Assembly: GCF_003626695.1 (NCBI RefSeq)
Contig: NZ_RBAH01000019.1
Coordinates: 1 to 64,000, forward strand
Direction: 5' to 3'
From: Paenibacillus ginsengarvi
GTDB taxonomy: Bacteria; Bacillota; Bacilli; Paenibacillales; NBRC-103111
Length of the DNA stretch: 64,000 bases
Each line of letters opens with the position of its first letter. Positions within the stretch are counted from its first letter, which is position 1. The notes beneath the pieces are model-generated. The model saw nothing but the letters and a program-made list of their open reading frames with translations, was not told the origin of the DNA and made no database searches. Positions 50,736 to 58,831 of this stretch are shown in pieces. A program made the position numbers and the translations under genes.

Positions 50736-51565
50736 TTGTCCGTCACCGCCTTCAGCAGCCCGCCGTTATCTACCGGCCTCGCGGAAAGCATTATGCCGGA
50801 GCGAAGCAGCCGCTGCGCGACCTGTACGGCATAGGGCAGCCGCAGACCGACCTTCAGGCACGGGCATGCCTCCTCTGACCCGGCTGTGTCGCCCTCGCTG
50901 CCGTAAAGGAATCGCTCCGGCGTCCCGTCGAACGCCACACTCCCGTCTTGCAGGGCGATAACCCTCCCGGCTGCGCCGATCTCGTCCATCGCCTGCGTCG
51001 TCCAAACGATCGTGGCGCCTTCCTGATGCAGCTTCCTCATGACGCGCAGCACGTCCCGCTTTGCTTCCGGGTCGAGCATCGAGGTCGGCTCATCCAGCAG
51101 CAGCACCTGCGCCCCAGTCGCGAGCGCCGCCGCTATGCACAGCAATTGCTTCTGCCCGCCGGACAAGCTTTCTACCGGCCGATCCGGCGGAACATCCAGT
51201 CCGACTGCGGCGAGCGCCGACCGCACCCGCTCCGGCATCTGCGGCGGCGGAACGGCTCTATTTTCCAGGCCGAAGCCGATATCCTCATATACGGTTTCCC
51301 CGACGAGCTGCGCGTCGGGATTTTGAAACACCATGCGGACGAGCAACTCCTCGTCCTGCTCCCTCATAAGCTTCCCGCCCGTAACCGGTGCGATCGCAAG
51401 CCCGCCCAAGGCGCGGAGCAGCGTGCTTTTGCCGCTGCCGTTGCGTCCGACCACCGCGATGCACTCTCCCTCGCCGATGCGCAGGTTCAGCCGCCGCAGC
51501 ACCGTCTCCGTCTCGTTTCCGGTTTGCAGCCCGATGTCCGCTTCTTGCAGAGTCCATACCGCTCT
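50726..51565 (-). CDS. ECF transporter ATP-binding subunit (EcfA1-like)
   Basis: A 279-residue ATPase with Walker A GRNGSGKST, the Q-loop MVFQNPDAQLVGETVYEDIGFG (the NPD-x-Q motif of EcfA proteins), signature LSGGQKQLLCIA, and Walker B LLLDEPTSMLD. GTG 51565 is well spaced from GAGAGGAG. The open frame starts earlier, at TTG 51628, but that part covers the divergent promoter. It pairs with the ATPase half of the A2-T fusion. The C-terminal part (about 225-279) is longer than minimal. Confidence 0.9.
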   Translation of the reverse strand, partial: RAVWTLQEADIGLQTGNETETVLRRLNLRIGEGECIAVVGRNGSGKSTLLRALGGLAIAPVTGGKLMREQDEELLVRMVFQNPDAQLVGETVYEDIGFGLENRAVPPPQMPERVRSALAAVGLDVPPDRPVESLSGGQKQLLCIAAALATGAQVLLLDEPTSMLDPEAKRDVLRVMRKLHQEGATIVWTTQAMDEIGAAGRVIALQDGSVAFDGTPERFLYGSEGDTAGSEEACPCLKVGLRLPYAVQVAQRLLRSGIMLSARPVDNGGLLKAVTDKWR

Positions 51566-51595
51566 CACCGAACCTGACTCCTCTCTCTCCAATAC

Positions 51596-51628
51596 GTCAA
51601 CCTGATTATACAGAAAAATGGTTGACAA
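51596..51628. promoter_or_regulatory. divergent bioY/ecfA control region with BirA-like inverted repeat
   Basis: GTCAACC (51596-51602) and GGTTGAC (51620-51626) form an inverted repeat with 17 bp between. The right arm overlaps the bioY -35 TTGACA (51622-51627), whose -10 is TAATTT (51645-51650). A minus-strand TATAAT (51608-51603) for the ecfA side lies within the spacer. The arms match BirA half-sites, but BirA sites usually have 14-16 bp spacers. Confidence 0.55.
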
Positions 51629-51722
51629 TTAAAGTGGCTTGCTGTAATTTCGATAATGGCAAGCCTGATAACCGTTTGAACTTGTACGCGCACGCAGCGC
51701 TGCGAAAGGGAGGAATAAACGT

Positions 51723-52289
51723 ATGACCGCCTCATCACGGCCGCTTTTTTCGGTCAAAGGCATTGTGTTCAGCGCCTTATTCGGCGCTCTTCTATCCGTC
51801 ATGAGCTATATCCAGATTCGCCTCGGCTTCTCTCCCGTTCCGATTACACTGCAAAACATGGCGGTCATGATCGCCGGCGCCCTGCTCGGCGCCTACTACG
51901 GCTTTTTCAGCATGTTCCTGGTCGTGTTCCTGGTCGCGCTCGGATTGCCCCTGCTGCACGGTCAGGGAGGCCTCGGCCTGCTGCTCGGCACAACCGGCGG
52001 CTTCATCTGGATGTATCCGATCAGCGCCATGCTCATCGGCTGGCTCGTCAGCAAAGTAAAAGGCAACGGCTGGGCCTCCTATGCCGCCGTATTTGTGATT
52101 ATCGAAGTGTGCGGCTCGCTGCTGCTGTACGTTTCGGGCGTTCCGTGGTTCGCTTACAAATTCAACGTTTCGTTTGGCAAGGCGCTGTCGCTGAGCTGCT
52201 TCCCGTATTTGCCCGGGGATGCGGCCAAGGCGCTGGCCGTTACGCTGATTATCATGCCGATCCGGCGTATTTTCCCGCGCGTACGGTAA
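51723..52289 (+). CDS. bioY: biotin ECF transporter substrate-binding subunit BioY
   Basis: A 188-residue membrane protein with six predicted segments and the BioY signature: PVPITLQNMAVMIAGALLGAYYG, LPLLHGQGGLGLLLGTTGGFIWMYP, and PYLPGDAAKALAVTLIIMPIRR. It binds biotin and docks to the ECF energy module encoded divergently by the A1 and A2-T genes. ATG 51723 follows AAAGGGAGG. The BirA-like inverted repeat over its promoter suggests biotin-dependent repression. Confidence 0.94.
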   Translation: MTASSRPLFSVKGIVFSALFGALLSVMSYIQIRLGFSPVPITLQNMAVMIAGALLGAYYGFFSMFLVVFLVALGLPLLHGQGGLGLLLGTTGGFIWMYPISAMLIGWLVSKVKGNGWASYAAVFVIIEVCGSLLLYVSGVPWFAYKFNVSFGKALSLSCFPYLPGDAAKALAVTLIIMPIRRIFPRVR

Positions 52290-52326
52290 CAGTCGGCGTC
52301 GTTACATACATGTCAGACGAACAAAC

Positions 52327-52401
52327 ACAGCCGCCCGGCGAACTTCGCCTCCCTTGTTAACGATGTTAACGTTTGGGATCGAGTTCCGCAGCGGCTGTTT
52401 T
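52327..52401 (+). terminator. terminator after bioY
   Basis: ACAGCCGC (52327-52334) pairs with GCGGCTGT (52391-52398), then TTTT. A long loop contains GTTAAC twice. Confidence 0.6.
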
Positions 52402-52481
52402 CATTTACGTCGGTTTGCTTTTCCATATTTGGCCGCCGTTATCGCAACTTTTCCGCACTGATGACCGTCTAACCATTCGAC

Positions 52482-52496
52482 TTACATTTTATGTAA
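52482..52496. repeat. small palindrome TTACATTTTATGTAA
   Basis: TTACAT (52482-52487) and ATGTAA (52491-52496) form a palindrome immediately before the AAGGAAGG ribosome binding site of the gene at 52513. It may be an operator or a translational hairpin. Confidence 0.4.
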
Positions 52497-52512
52497 AGGA
52501 AGGGTGACAGGT

Positions 52513-53985
52513 TTGATCCGCAAATGGATGGTTGTCTTGATAATCCTGGCCCTGCTGCTGCCAATCGTCGGCATCGCCCCCTCGGCAAACGCGGCCGGTA
52601 ATGCCGGAACCGTCGCGTCTATTGCCGCCGGGCCGATTCGCATCAACGGGCAATTGATCGATAACGCGCATACGAAATACCCGTTTCTGCAATACCGCGA
52701 CATTACGTACTTACCCTTAACCTGGGACAATACGAGCGCGCTCGGCATACAGCTGTTTTGGGACGATTACGGAACGATGCTGATTAGGAACAGCTACGGC
52801 AAAGGCGGGGGAAACTTCATCGGCTGGAAAAAACAGCGTTTCAAACAGGATTTGACCGCGAGTCGACGGCTCGGCGGAACGGTCGCCGTCACAAAAGCCG
52901 CCGATCCGGTCGTCGTCGAAACGAGCCTGTTTGACAGCAGTCAGGAGACATACCCGCTGCTCCAATTTGAAGGAATCACTTATTTGCCGCTTACCTGGCA
53001 GCTCGCGCACGATCAGCTCAGGCTTACGATGTACTTCGACCCGGCGAACGGGCTCAATGTCATTGGAGGACAGCAGCCGATACTGGGCCCGATCGTTTAT
53101 GACGACGCCGATTATTTGTATGCCGGCTCCGTTATTATTACGGAACCGTGGCACGGCGGCTTGATCAAAATCCACAAATCGCTGGAGCAGCAGCCGGTCT
53201 GGCTGAACAAAGAGGAAGCGGACCGGGTACGGTCTGAAATGGATCGGGGACGCTCGAACGTTCCGTACGCCCGTGCAGCGGTTGAAGCGGACATCCGGGA
53301 GGACGGGATTTATTACAAAGGGATCAAATTGCTAGAGCAAGCGGAAAATGCCGTGCCGGGAAGTGTGCAGGCGGGGCTGGAATGGACGACCGCGGAGTTC
53401 GAGCTGGACGAAGGCCAATCTTTGCTCACGCTTCAGCGCCGTATCCTGTATCCGGGCGCGGTTTCCTCGTATACGGTTTTCTCCTTTTGGATCGCAAACG
53501 GCAAAGCCACGCTCATCGAAGACTTGAAGCGCGAACCGTACCGGATTATACGCAACGGGGATGGCAGCTACTGGATTGCCGCCGACGGACGTTCGGAGCT
53601 GCGCCATAGGCTTCCGGATTCGTATCCGCTGGGCCTGCTCGACCCGCAGGGCAACTTCCGCCTAATGAACAAAGAATGGGACGAATTGCAAATTTCGGTT
53701 CTCGGCCTCGAGAATACGGACCCGCGTCGGAGCGACGGTCAGCTGTACGTCGAATTGAGCGGCGCTTCGCTGAAAACCTGGCGGCCGAACGGCCTGGCTG
53801 GCATCTATACGGTAGATGCGGAAGGAAAGCTGACCAAGCTGCCGGGTTCGCTCCCGGAGAAAGCACAGCTGTATGCAAGCTCGGATAGGCAGCTGTATGC
53901 GATTACCCCCTACAACACCATCGTCAACTTAAGCACGGATCAATCGGCCATGTGGTACGATTACGAGCTCGTGGAGAGCGAGTAA
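52513..53985 (+). CDS. secreted protein with tandem stalk/copper amine oxidase-like domains
   Basis: TTG 52513 is spaced eight bases from GGAAGG and gives a signal peptide (IRKWMVVLIILALLLPIVGIAPSANA, cleavage after ANA). The 490-residue protein then has two copies of a stalk-like unit: GQLIDNAHTKYPFLQYRDIT with YLPLTW at about 50-75, and SLFDSSQETYPLLQFEGIT with YLPLTW at about 140-165. This YLPLTW strand is typical of stalk (copper amine oxidase N-terminal) domains in Paenibacillus. The C-terminal two thirds look like all-beta modules and were not recognised. Exported, function unknown. Confidence 0.8.
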   Translation: MIRKWMVVLIILALLLPIVGIAPSANAAGNAGTVASIAAGPIRINGQLIDNAHTKYPFLQYRDITYLPLTWDNTSALGIQLFWDDYGTMLIRNSYGKGGGNFIGWKKQRFKQDLTASRRLGGTVAVTKAADPVVVETSLFDSSQETYPLLQFEGITYLPLTWQLAHDQLRLTMYFDPANGLNVIGGQQPILGPIVYDDADYLYAGSVIITEPWHGGLIKIHKSLEQQPVWLNKEEADRVRSEMDRGRSNVPYARAAVEADIREDGIYYKGIKLLEQAENAVPGSVQAGLEWTTAEFELDEGQSLLTLQRRILYPGAVSSYTVFSFWIANGKATLIEDLKREPYRIIRNGDGSYWIAADGRSELRHRLPDSYPLGLLDPQGNFRLMNKEWDELQISVLGLENTDPRRSDGQLYVELSGASLKTWRPNGLAGIYTVDAEGKLTKLPGSLPEKAQLYASSDRQLYAITPYNTIVNLSTDQSAMWYDYELVESE

Positions 53986-54009
53986 CCCCGCAGCCGATCG
54001 TCAATAACA

Positions 54010-54045
54010 AATCCGACCCTCGCCTAGGCGCAGGGCCGGATTTTT
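54010..54045. terminator. terminator between converging genes
   Basis: AAATCCGACCCT (from 54009) pairs with AGGGCCGGATTT (54032-54043), with GCCTAGGC in the loop and TTTTT after it. It separates the stalk-protein gene from the convergent NHL-repeat gene. Confidence 0.75.
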
Positions 54046-54077
54046 CGCGTTCGTATTTGCAAAGTAAGATTACCGAT

Positions 54078-54983
54078 TTACGCTTGTACCCGTCTCAGCT
54101 TCGTCAAACGACCGTCGGATATCCACTCCGCGACGTAAACCGAGCCTTGCGAATCGACGCACACGCCGTGCGGCGAGCTTAATTTTCCCGGGCGGTAGTA
54201 CTCTTTGGGCAAATTCGGCCAGCCCTTCTGCTTGTACGCCTGCTGATCCTCGCCGAGATGGGCGAGCAGCCGGTCGTGTTCGTCGAATATCGTCACTCTG
54301 CTGTTCAGATCCGGGAAATACATCTTGTCTTCATGAAAATAAAAGCTGCACGGCCTATCCATATCGTGATCCACAAACCGCTTGTGCGTCCCGTCCAGCG
54401 TAAATACCTGAATGCGATAGTTGCCCCGGTCCGCCACGTACAGCTCCGGTTCTGCGCCGCTTGTTTTCACGGAAATGCCGTGCGGGCTATTCAGCTTGCC
54501 AGGTTCGCTGCCCGTTCCGCCAAAAGAGGAGAGCCACTGGCCTTCGGCGGAATACCGGTGAACCCAGTGTTGTCCGTAACCGTCCGCCACGTAAATGTCC
54601 CCGTTCGGAGCGACGGCGACGTCCGTCGGCTTGTACGGTTTTCCTTCCCCGTAAACGTCCGGCAAATCCGGCCGGGTCAGCCGAAGCACCACTTCCCCTT
54701 GCAGCGTCGTTTTCACGACATTGCCGTTGTTGCTGTCCGACAAGTACACATATTCGGCGTCCGCTTCGCGATGCAAATAAAAGGCGTGGGCCCCAGTGCC
54801 GATAATTCCTTCCAGCTTCCACGACGAAAGATACTTCCCGTCGCGGTCGAACACGACGACGTTCGGCTGGAGCGAATGAAGCACATAGATGTTGTCGTTC
54901 CCGTCCACAACGATCCCGTGCGTGTAGCCGAAGTTGATCCCCTCCGGCAGTGTGCCCCATCCTTCTACCGCTTCATACAGCAT
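54078..54983 (-). CDS. NHL-repeat six-bladed beta-propeller protein
   Basis: The 301-residue product has repeated NHL strands: GIVVDGNDNIYVLHSLQPNV, DVAVAPNGDIYVADGYGQHW, GISVKTSGAEPELYVADRGN and GVCVDSQGSVYVAEWISDGR. It begins MLYEAVEGWGTLPEG, a usual opening of this peptidyl-alpha-hydroxyglycine lyase-like family. ATG 54983 is chosen; TTG 55004 is an alternative. There is no signal peptide, so it is probably cytoplasmic. It lies downstream of the phytanoyl-CoA dioxygenase-like gene and the AraC gene on the same strand, probably one operon. Confidence 0.82.
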   Translation of the reverse strand: MLYEAVEGWGTLPEGINFGYTHGIVVDGNDNIYVLHSLQPNVVVFDRDGKYLSSWKLEGIIGTGAHAFYLHREADAEYVYLSDSNNGNVVKTTLQGEVVLRLTRPDLPDVYGEGKPYKPTDVAVAPNGDIYVADGYGQHWVHRYSAEGQWLSSFGGTGSEPGKLNSPHGISVKTSGAEPELYVADRGNYRIQVFTLDGTHKRFVDHDMDRPCSFYFHEDKMYFPDLNSRVTIFDEHDRLLAHLGEDQQAYKQKGWPNLPKEYYRPGKLSSPHGVCVDSQGSVYVAEWISDGRLTKLRRVQA

Positions 54984-55104
54984 GGCGCTCGTTCCTGTCC
55001 GCAAAACGTATCCCCTACCCTTCCCCGATTGGTCCGTTTTTCCAACGGACTTCTCTATTGTAGCCCAAGCCGTCGCCCCAATAAATGGTCAAAATCGTGA
55101 CTGG

Positions 55105-55962
55105 CTAGCATTCCGCCCGGGTCATTTCGTTCGTGAACACGGCCTTGTACTGATCCGGCGTCATCTTGGCCGCCGATTCCGGCGCGTAGTGGAATTGCAA
55201 CGCTCTTCTCCGCTTGTTCGAAAGATTCGGCGGCGTCCCATGATGAAGCAGACCGGAGAAGACGAGAATGCCTCCCGGTTTGAGCGGAACGGCTTCGTCC
55301 CGGTCCACGTCCACGACGGCATCGCATAGCTGCCAATCCCGGACGGCATAGTGCGGCACCGGACCGTTACGGTGGGAACGCGGAATGACGTGCATACACC
55401 CGTTGTCCAAAGCCGCCTCGTCCAGGGCGACCCAGACGCCGGAAACCATTTTGCTGAACGAGAAGTTCGCATACGCCATATCCTGATGCCACGGCTTTTC
55501 GATGCCGGCTTCTTTGGAGGGCGGCTTCAGCAGCGCCTGGTCCTCGCAAAATCGCGGCGTTTCGCCGAATAAACGCGCCAGCACAGTCATGATTTGCGGA
55601 TGGTAGCAAATATGGTGCAGATTCGGACAGTAAGGAATGAACCGGTGCAGCTTGCGGACCGCCAGCTCCAGCTCCTCCGGCGTTTGGAAGCCCCCGCTGG
55701 CATCCAGCTCCTTTTTGCCTTTGAAGTACTGGATTTTCGGCCCTTCGATCCGTCCGTGAATCGTATCCGCGATGTCCTGAAGCGCCTTCTCCACCTCTTC
55801 TGCGGTCAGCGCCTCTTCGATCACGACATAACCCAGCTCGTAGTAGCGGTTGATCGTTTCTTCGGTCACATCCTCCGGTCTTCTTACGCGATGTTCGGCC
55901 AGCTTGTCGAACCGGTACATCGTATCGGCAATGTGCTGCGGGTCATCGGTCGGCTTGAACAT
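55105..55962 (-). CDS. phytanoyl-CoA dioxygenase (PhyH) family protein
   Basis: A 285-residue Fe(II)/2-oxoglutarate oxygenase. The metal triad is visible as HQD in PWHQDMAYANF (H and D) and a distal H in FSGLLHHGTPPNLS, and the oxoglutarate-binding arginine is in NKRRRALQFHY. The N-terminal YYELGYVVIEEALTAEEVEKA is the family opening. ATG 55962 follows GAGGGGGAAG. An NHL propeller follows 121 bp downstream and an AraC regulator lies upstream, so it is probably a substrate-induced oxidation unit. Substrate unknown. Confidence 0.9.
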   Translation of the reverse strand: MFKPTDDPQHIADTMYRFDKLAEHRVRRPEDVTEETINRYYELGYVVIEEALTAEEVEKALQDIADTIHGRIEGPKIQYFKGKKELDASGGFQTPEELELAVRKLHRFIPYCPNLHHICYHPQIMTVLARLFGETPRFCEDQALLKPPSKEAGIEKPWHQDMAYANFSFSKMVSGVWVALDEAALDNGCMHVIPRSHRNGPVPHYAVRDWQLCDAVVDVDRDEAVPLKPGGILVFSGLLHHGTPPNLSNKRRRALQFHYAPESAAKMTPDQYKAVFTNEMTRAEC

Positions 55963-56064
55963 GGATCTTCCCCCTCGCTCGTTTGACTGTATCGTAACAA
56001 GGCCGGAGGCGAAAAGGAATGTGCCGTGACGAACAATGATGTCCTGAAACGTATAGGGCGTAAA

Positions 56065-56907
56065 CTATTTTTGCGAGCCGGGCGCTTGTCTGGATAGCCT
56101 CGCCTGGGCCATATAGTCGGACGGCGATAGGCGGAATACCCGCTTGAAGCTTTTGCTGAACGCGTAAACATCGCTGTAGCCCATACGCTCCGCAACCTCG
56201 CCGATGCTCATGCGGGTTTGCAGCAGCATCTCGCGCGCTCGCTCCGCCTTCGTATTCGCTATGAATTGCTTCAGCGTAACGCCGCTGCACGCCTTGAACA
56301 GCCTGCTTATATAGGGCGGCGACATGTTCACCGCCTCCGCCAGCTCGTCCAAGCCGACGTCCACCCCTTGTGCTTCCCGAATGTAGGCCATGATGGCGCG
56401 GACCGTTTGCATCTGCTTGGCGGAATGGGCGTCCGAATGCTGCGGTGCGAGCTGCAGCCGGAACAAGTTGACGAAAAACTGCTTCATCAGACAATCGAAC
56501 TCCAGATCCCGCAGCGGAGCGGGAAATTCGAGCAGCTCCATCATCTGGTACAGCAGATGCTCAGCCCGAAACGCGTCGCCGACGACGGTAAAGCGCGGAA
56601 GCGAAAAATCGGGGATCAGCCCGTTCGCCCCCGAAACCTGAAAATGCATATACAGCACGGTCATCCTGTCATGAGGGTCCTGAACCGCTTTCGGTATATC
56701 GCCGGGACGCATAACAAGGCAGCTTTTCTTGCGCAGGTCGAACGAGCCGTCGCTTAAATGCATCGTACCTTTGCCGGAGACGATGTAAAAAATATCGTAA
56801 TCGTGAAACGGCGTTTGATGGTCCCAGTACCAGCCCGGAGCGCACTCCCGTTTGCCGAAGGATGTGCTTGCCCGAAACGTGACTTCTTCCAGCGGATGCT
56901 TCGCCAT
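56065..56907 (-). CDS. AraC family transcriptional regulator
   Basis: The 280-residue protein has an N-terminal cupin-like effector domain (about 20-110: PGWYWDHQTPFHDYDIFYIVSGKGTMHLSDG, LVMRPGDIPKA) and a C-terminal AraC/XylS DNA-binding domain (about 170-270: VGLDELAEAVNMSPPYISRL and SIGEVAERMGYSDVYAFSKS). ATG 56907 follows AAAGGGGTGG. It lies 102 bp upstream of the phytanoyl-CoA dioxygenase-like gene on the same strand and probably controls that gene and the propeller gene. Confidence 0.93.
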   Translation of the reverse strand: MAKHPLEEVTFRASTSFGKRECAPGWYWDHQTPFHDYDIFYIVSGKGTMHLSDGSFDLRKKSCLVMRPGDIPKAVQDPHDRMTVLYMHFQVSGANGLIPDFSLPRFTVVGDAFRAEHLLYQMMELLEFPAPLRDLEFDCLMKQFFVNLFRLQLAPQHSDAHSAKQMQTVRAIMAYIREAQGVDVGLDELAEAVNMSPPYISRLFKACSGVTLKQFIANTKAERAREMLLQTRMSIGEVAERMGYSDVYAFSKSFKRVFRLSPSDYMAQARLSRQAPGSQK

Positions 56908-57009
56908 GCCGCCACCCCTTTACCGCTTTCTGCCGGTTCATTTAGGCGCTTTCATTGTACTGGATTGAGGCCGGGCCGGCTACTTCCTTTTGCTCGGTGC
57001 AAAAAAGAT

Positions 57010-57057
57010 TTGCAAAAACTAATGACATTAGTTATTATAAAACTAATGATATTAGTT
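57010..57057 (+). promoter_or_regulatory. mbl-tetR-yrdB promoter with two near-identical operators
   Basis: TTGCAA (57010-57015), 17 bp, TATTAT (57033-57038). The palindrome AACTAATGACATTAGTT (57017-57033) fills the spacer, and AACTAATGATATTAGTT (57041-57057) starts 24 bp later, near the transcription start. Two operators differing at one base and placed on and after the promoter suggest tight repression by the TetR encoded in this operon. Confidence 0.85.
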
Positions 57058-57085
57058 TTTAAAAAATAAATGAGGTGTATTATAT

Positions 57086-57817
57086 ATGAGATTAACCAAA
57101 ATGGAAACTTTATATCAGTTGTCGTTTATGCCCCGCTTGTTTCCGGTCAACTGCTATTTCGTGGAAGAGGCGGACGGCCTTACGCTGATCGACGCCGCCC
57201 TGCCCTACAGCGCAAAGGCGATCATCGGCGCGGCGGAGCGCCTGGGCAAGCCTATCGCGCGGATCGTCCTGACGCACGCTCATAGCGACCATATCGGCGC
57301 GCTTGATGCGCTGAAGACGGCGCTGCCCGCCGTGCCGGTCTACATCTCGGCCCGGGACAGCAGACTGCTGGCCGGCGACGTTTCGCTCGATCCGGACGAG
57401 CCGCAAACGCCGGTGCGCGGCGGCGTTCCGAAGAACGTACGGACGCGGGCGGACGTTCTGCTCGCGGACGGCGACCGGATCGGCTCGCTGCAAGCCGTCG
57501 CCGTGCCGGGCCATACGCCGGGCTCGATGGCTTTTCTAGACACGCGCAGCCGGGCGGTTTTCGTAGGCGACGCCTTGCAAACGAGAGGCGGAGTCGCCGT
57601 ATCGGGGCAGTTGAAGCCTTTGTTCCCGTTCCCGGCTATGGCGACCTGGAACAAGCAGGCTGCGCTGGCAAGCGCGCAGAAGCTAAAGGAGCTTCGGCCG
57701 ACCTTGCTGGCCGCCGGGCACGGCCGCATGCTTGTACAGCCGCTAGCCGTACTCGAGCGCGCGATAAACGAAGCTGCGCATAGCCTCGAAGCCGCCGCCG
57801 GCGAAAGGAGCGTGTGA
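57086..57817 (+). CDS. MBL-fold metallo-hydrolase
   Basis: The 243-residue protein has the metallo-beta-lactamase metal motif THAHSDHIGALDAL (HxHxDH), a later VPGHTPGSMAF histidine, FVGDALQ with the bridging aspartate, and AAGHGRML with the last histidine. It belongs to the glyoxalase II-like hydrolase group. ATG 57086 follows GAGGTG. First gene of a three-gene operon with a TetR regulator and a YrdB-like membrane protein. The substrate is unknown; the tight regulation suggests detoxification of an inducer or its product. Confidence 0.92.
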   Translation: MRLTKMETLYQLSFMPRLFPVNCYFVEEADGLTLIDAALPYSAKAIIGAAERLGKPIARIVLTHAHSDHIGALDALKTALPAVPVYISARDSRLLAGDVSLDPDEPQTPVRGGVPKNVRTRADVLLADGDRIGSLQAVAVPGHTPGSMAFLDTRSRAVFVGDALQTRGGVAVSGQLKPLFPFPAMATWNKQAALASAQKLKELRPTLLAAGHGRMLVQPLAVLERAINEAAHSLEAAAGERSV

Positions 57818-57821
57818 CCGG

Positions 57822-58472
57822 ATGTCGCCAAGAATCGGACTGGATCAGATTACCGTTTTGCAAGCGGCTGCGGAAATCGCCGATACGCTCGGAACCGAAT
57901 CGCTTTCGCTCGCCACCCTCGCGAAGAAGCTGAATATCCGCACGCCTTCGCTCTACAACCATATCGACGGCCTTCCCGGCCTGCGAAACAAGCTTGCTGC
58001 ACACGGTCTTCATCTGCTGCACGAACAGCTCCTTCGCGCTGCGGCCGGCCGCTCCGGCGACGATGCAATCCGCGCATGCGGTGAGGCGTACCTCGCGTTC
58101 GCCCGCATGCACCCCGGCCTGTACGAGCTGACGCTAAGCGCTCCCGATCCCGGCGCGCCGGAGGTTTTTCAGAACGGGCAGAAGCTCGTCGACCTGCTCA
58201 TTCGTATCATGGAAGGCTATCGCATGACGGAAGAGGCCGCCCTGCATGCGATTCGCGGACTGCGCAGCGTGCTGCACGGCTTCGCCTCGCTCGAGCAGAA
58301 GGGCGGCTTCGGCCTGCCGCTCGATCTGGATGTAAGTTTTCGGCTGCTGGTGGATGCGTTTCTCACGGGTCTTCATACAGTGAATGCGGATATAGGGGAA
58401 CGGAGAAACCGAAAGGAAAGATCGGAAGGGGAAGAAGGAGAGAAGCCGGATAAAGGGGGACACGGTGAATGA
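57822..58472 (+). CDS. TetR/AcrR family transcriptional regulator
   Basis: The 216-residue protein begins with a TetR helix-turn-helix (about 8-55: TVLQAAAEIADTLGTESLSLATLAKKLNIRTPSLYNHIDGLPGLR) and a C-terminal WHG-type ligand domain (about 80-190). ATG 57822 lies four bases after the MBL stop. Its stop overlaps the YrdB-like start by four bases (ATGA). The C-terminal tail is rich in R/E/G and likely disordered. It probably represses its own operon at the paired palindromes near 57017 and 57041. Confidence 0.92.
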   Translation: MSPRIGLDQITVLQAAAEIADTLGTESLSLATLAKKLNIRTPSLYNHIDGLPGLRNKLAAHGLHLLHEQLLRAAAGRSGDDAIRACGEAYLAFARMHPGLYELTLSAPDPGAPEVFQNGQKLVDLLIRIMEGYRMTEEAALHAIRGLRSVLHGFASLEQKGGFGLPLDLDVSFRLLVDAFLTGLHTVNADIGERRNRKERSEGEEGEKPDKGGHGE

Positions 58473-58807
58473 TCGTCGTTCAAGGCTTCATACTTGGCAT
58501 CTTCTTCCTGCTGGAGCTCGGCGCTCTGGCCTGCCTTGGCTACTGGGGCTTTCAGACGGGTCAGGGCTGGATCGTCAAAATCGCGCTCGGAATCGGCGCA
58601 CCGCTGCTTGCCGCCGTGCTTTGGGGGACGTTCGTCGCCCCCAAAGCTTCGATCCCGGTATCCGTCCCGGTGCGGATCATGCTGCAGCTGCTCGTATTCG
58701 GAACGGCGGCGGCCGCCCTTTACGCTTCCGGACATCCCAAGCTTGCCGCCGCTTTTATCGTCATCGTGCTGGTCGTGCTAACGCTGAACTATACGATGAA
58801 GCTTTGA
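58469..58807 (+). CDS. YrdB-like (DUF2568) membrane protein
   Basis: A 112-residue protein with four predicted membrane helices (about 4-24, 38-57, 68-86, 90-107), containing LELGALACLGYWGFQTG and WGTFVAPKAS, the YrdB/DUF2568 pattern. ATG 58469 overlaps the TetR stop, so translation is coupled. Function unknown; operon context links it to the MBL hydrolase and the TetR regulator. Confidence 0.85.
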   Translation: MIVVQGFILGIFFLLELGALACLGYWGFQTGQGWIVKIALGIGAPLLAAVLWGTFVAPKASIPVSVPVRIMLQLLVFGTAAAALYASGHPKLAAAFIVIVLVVLTLNYTMKL

Positions 58808-58831
58808 AGCGAATACCCGGAGCCGCCGCTG

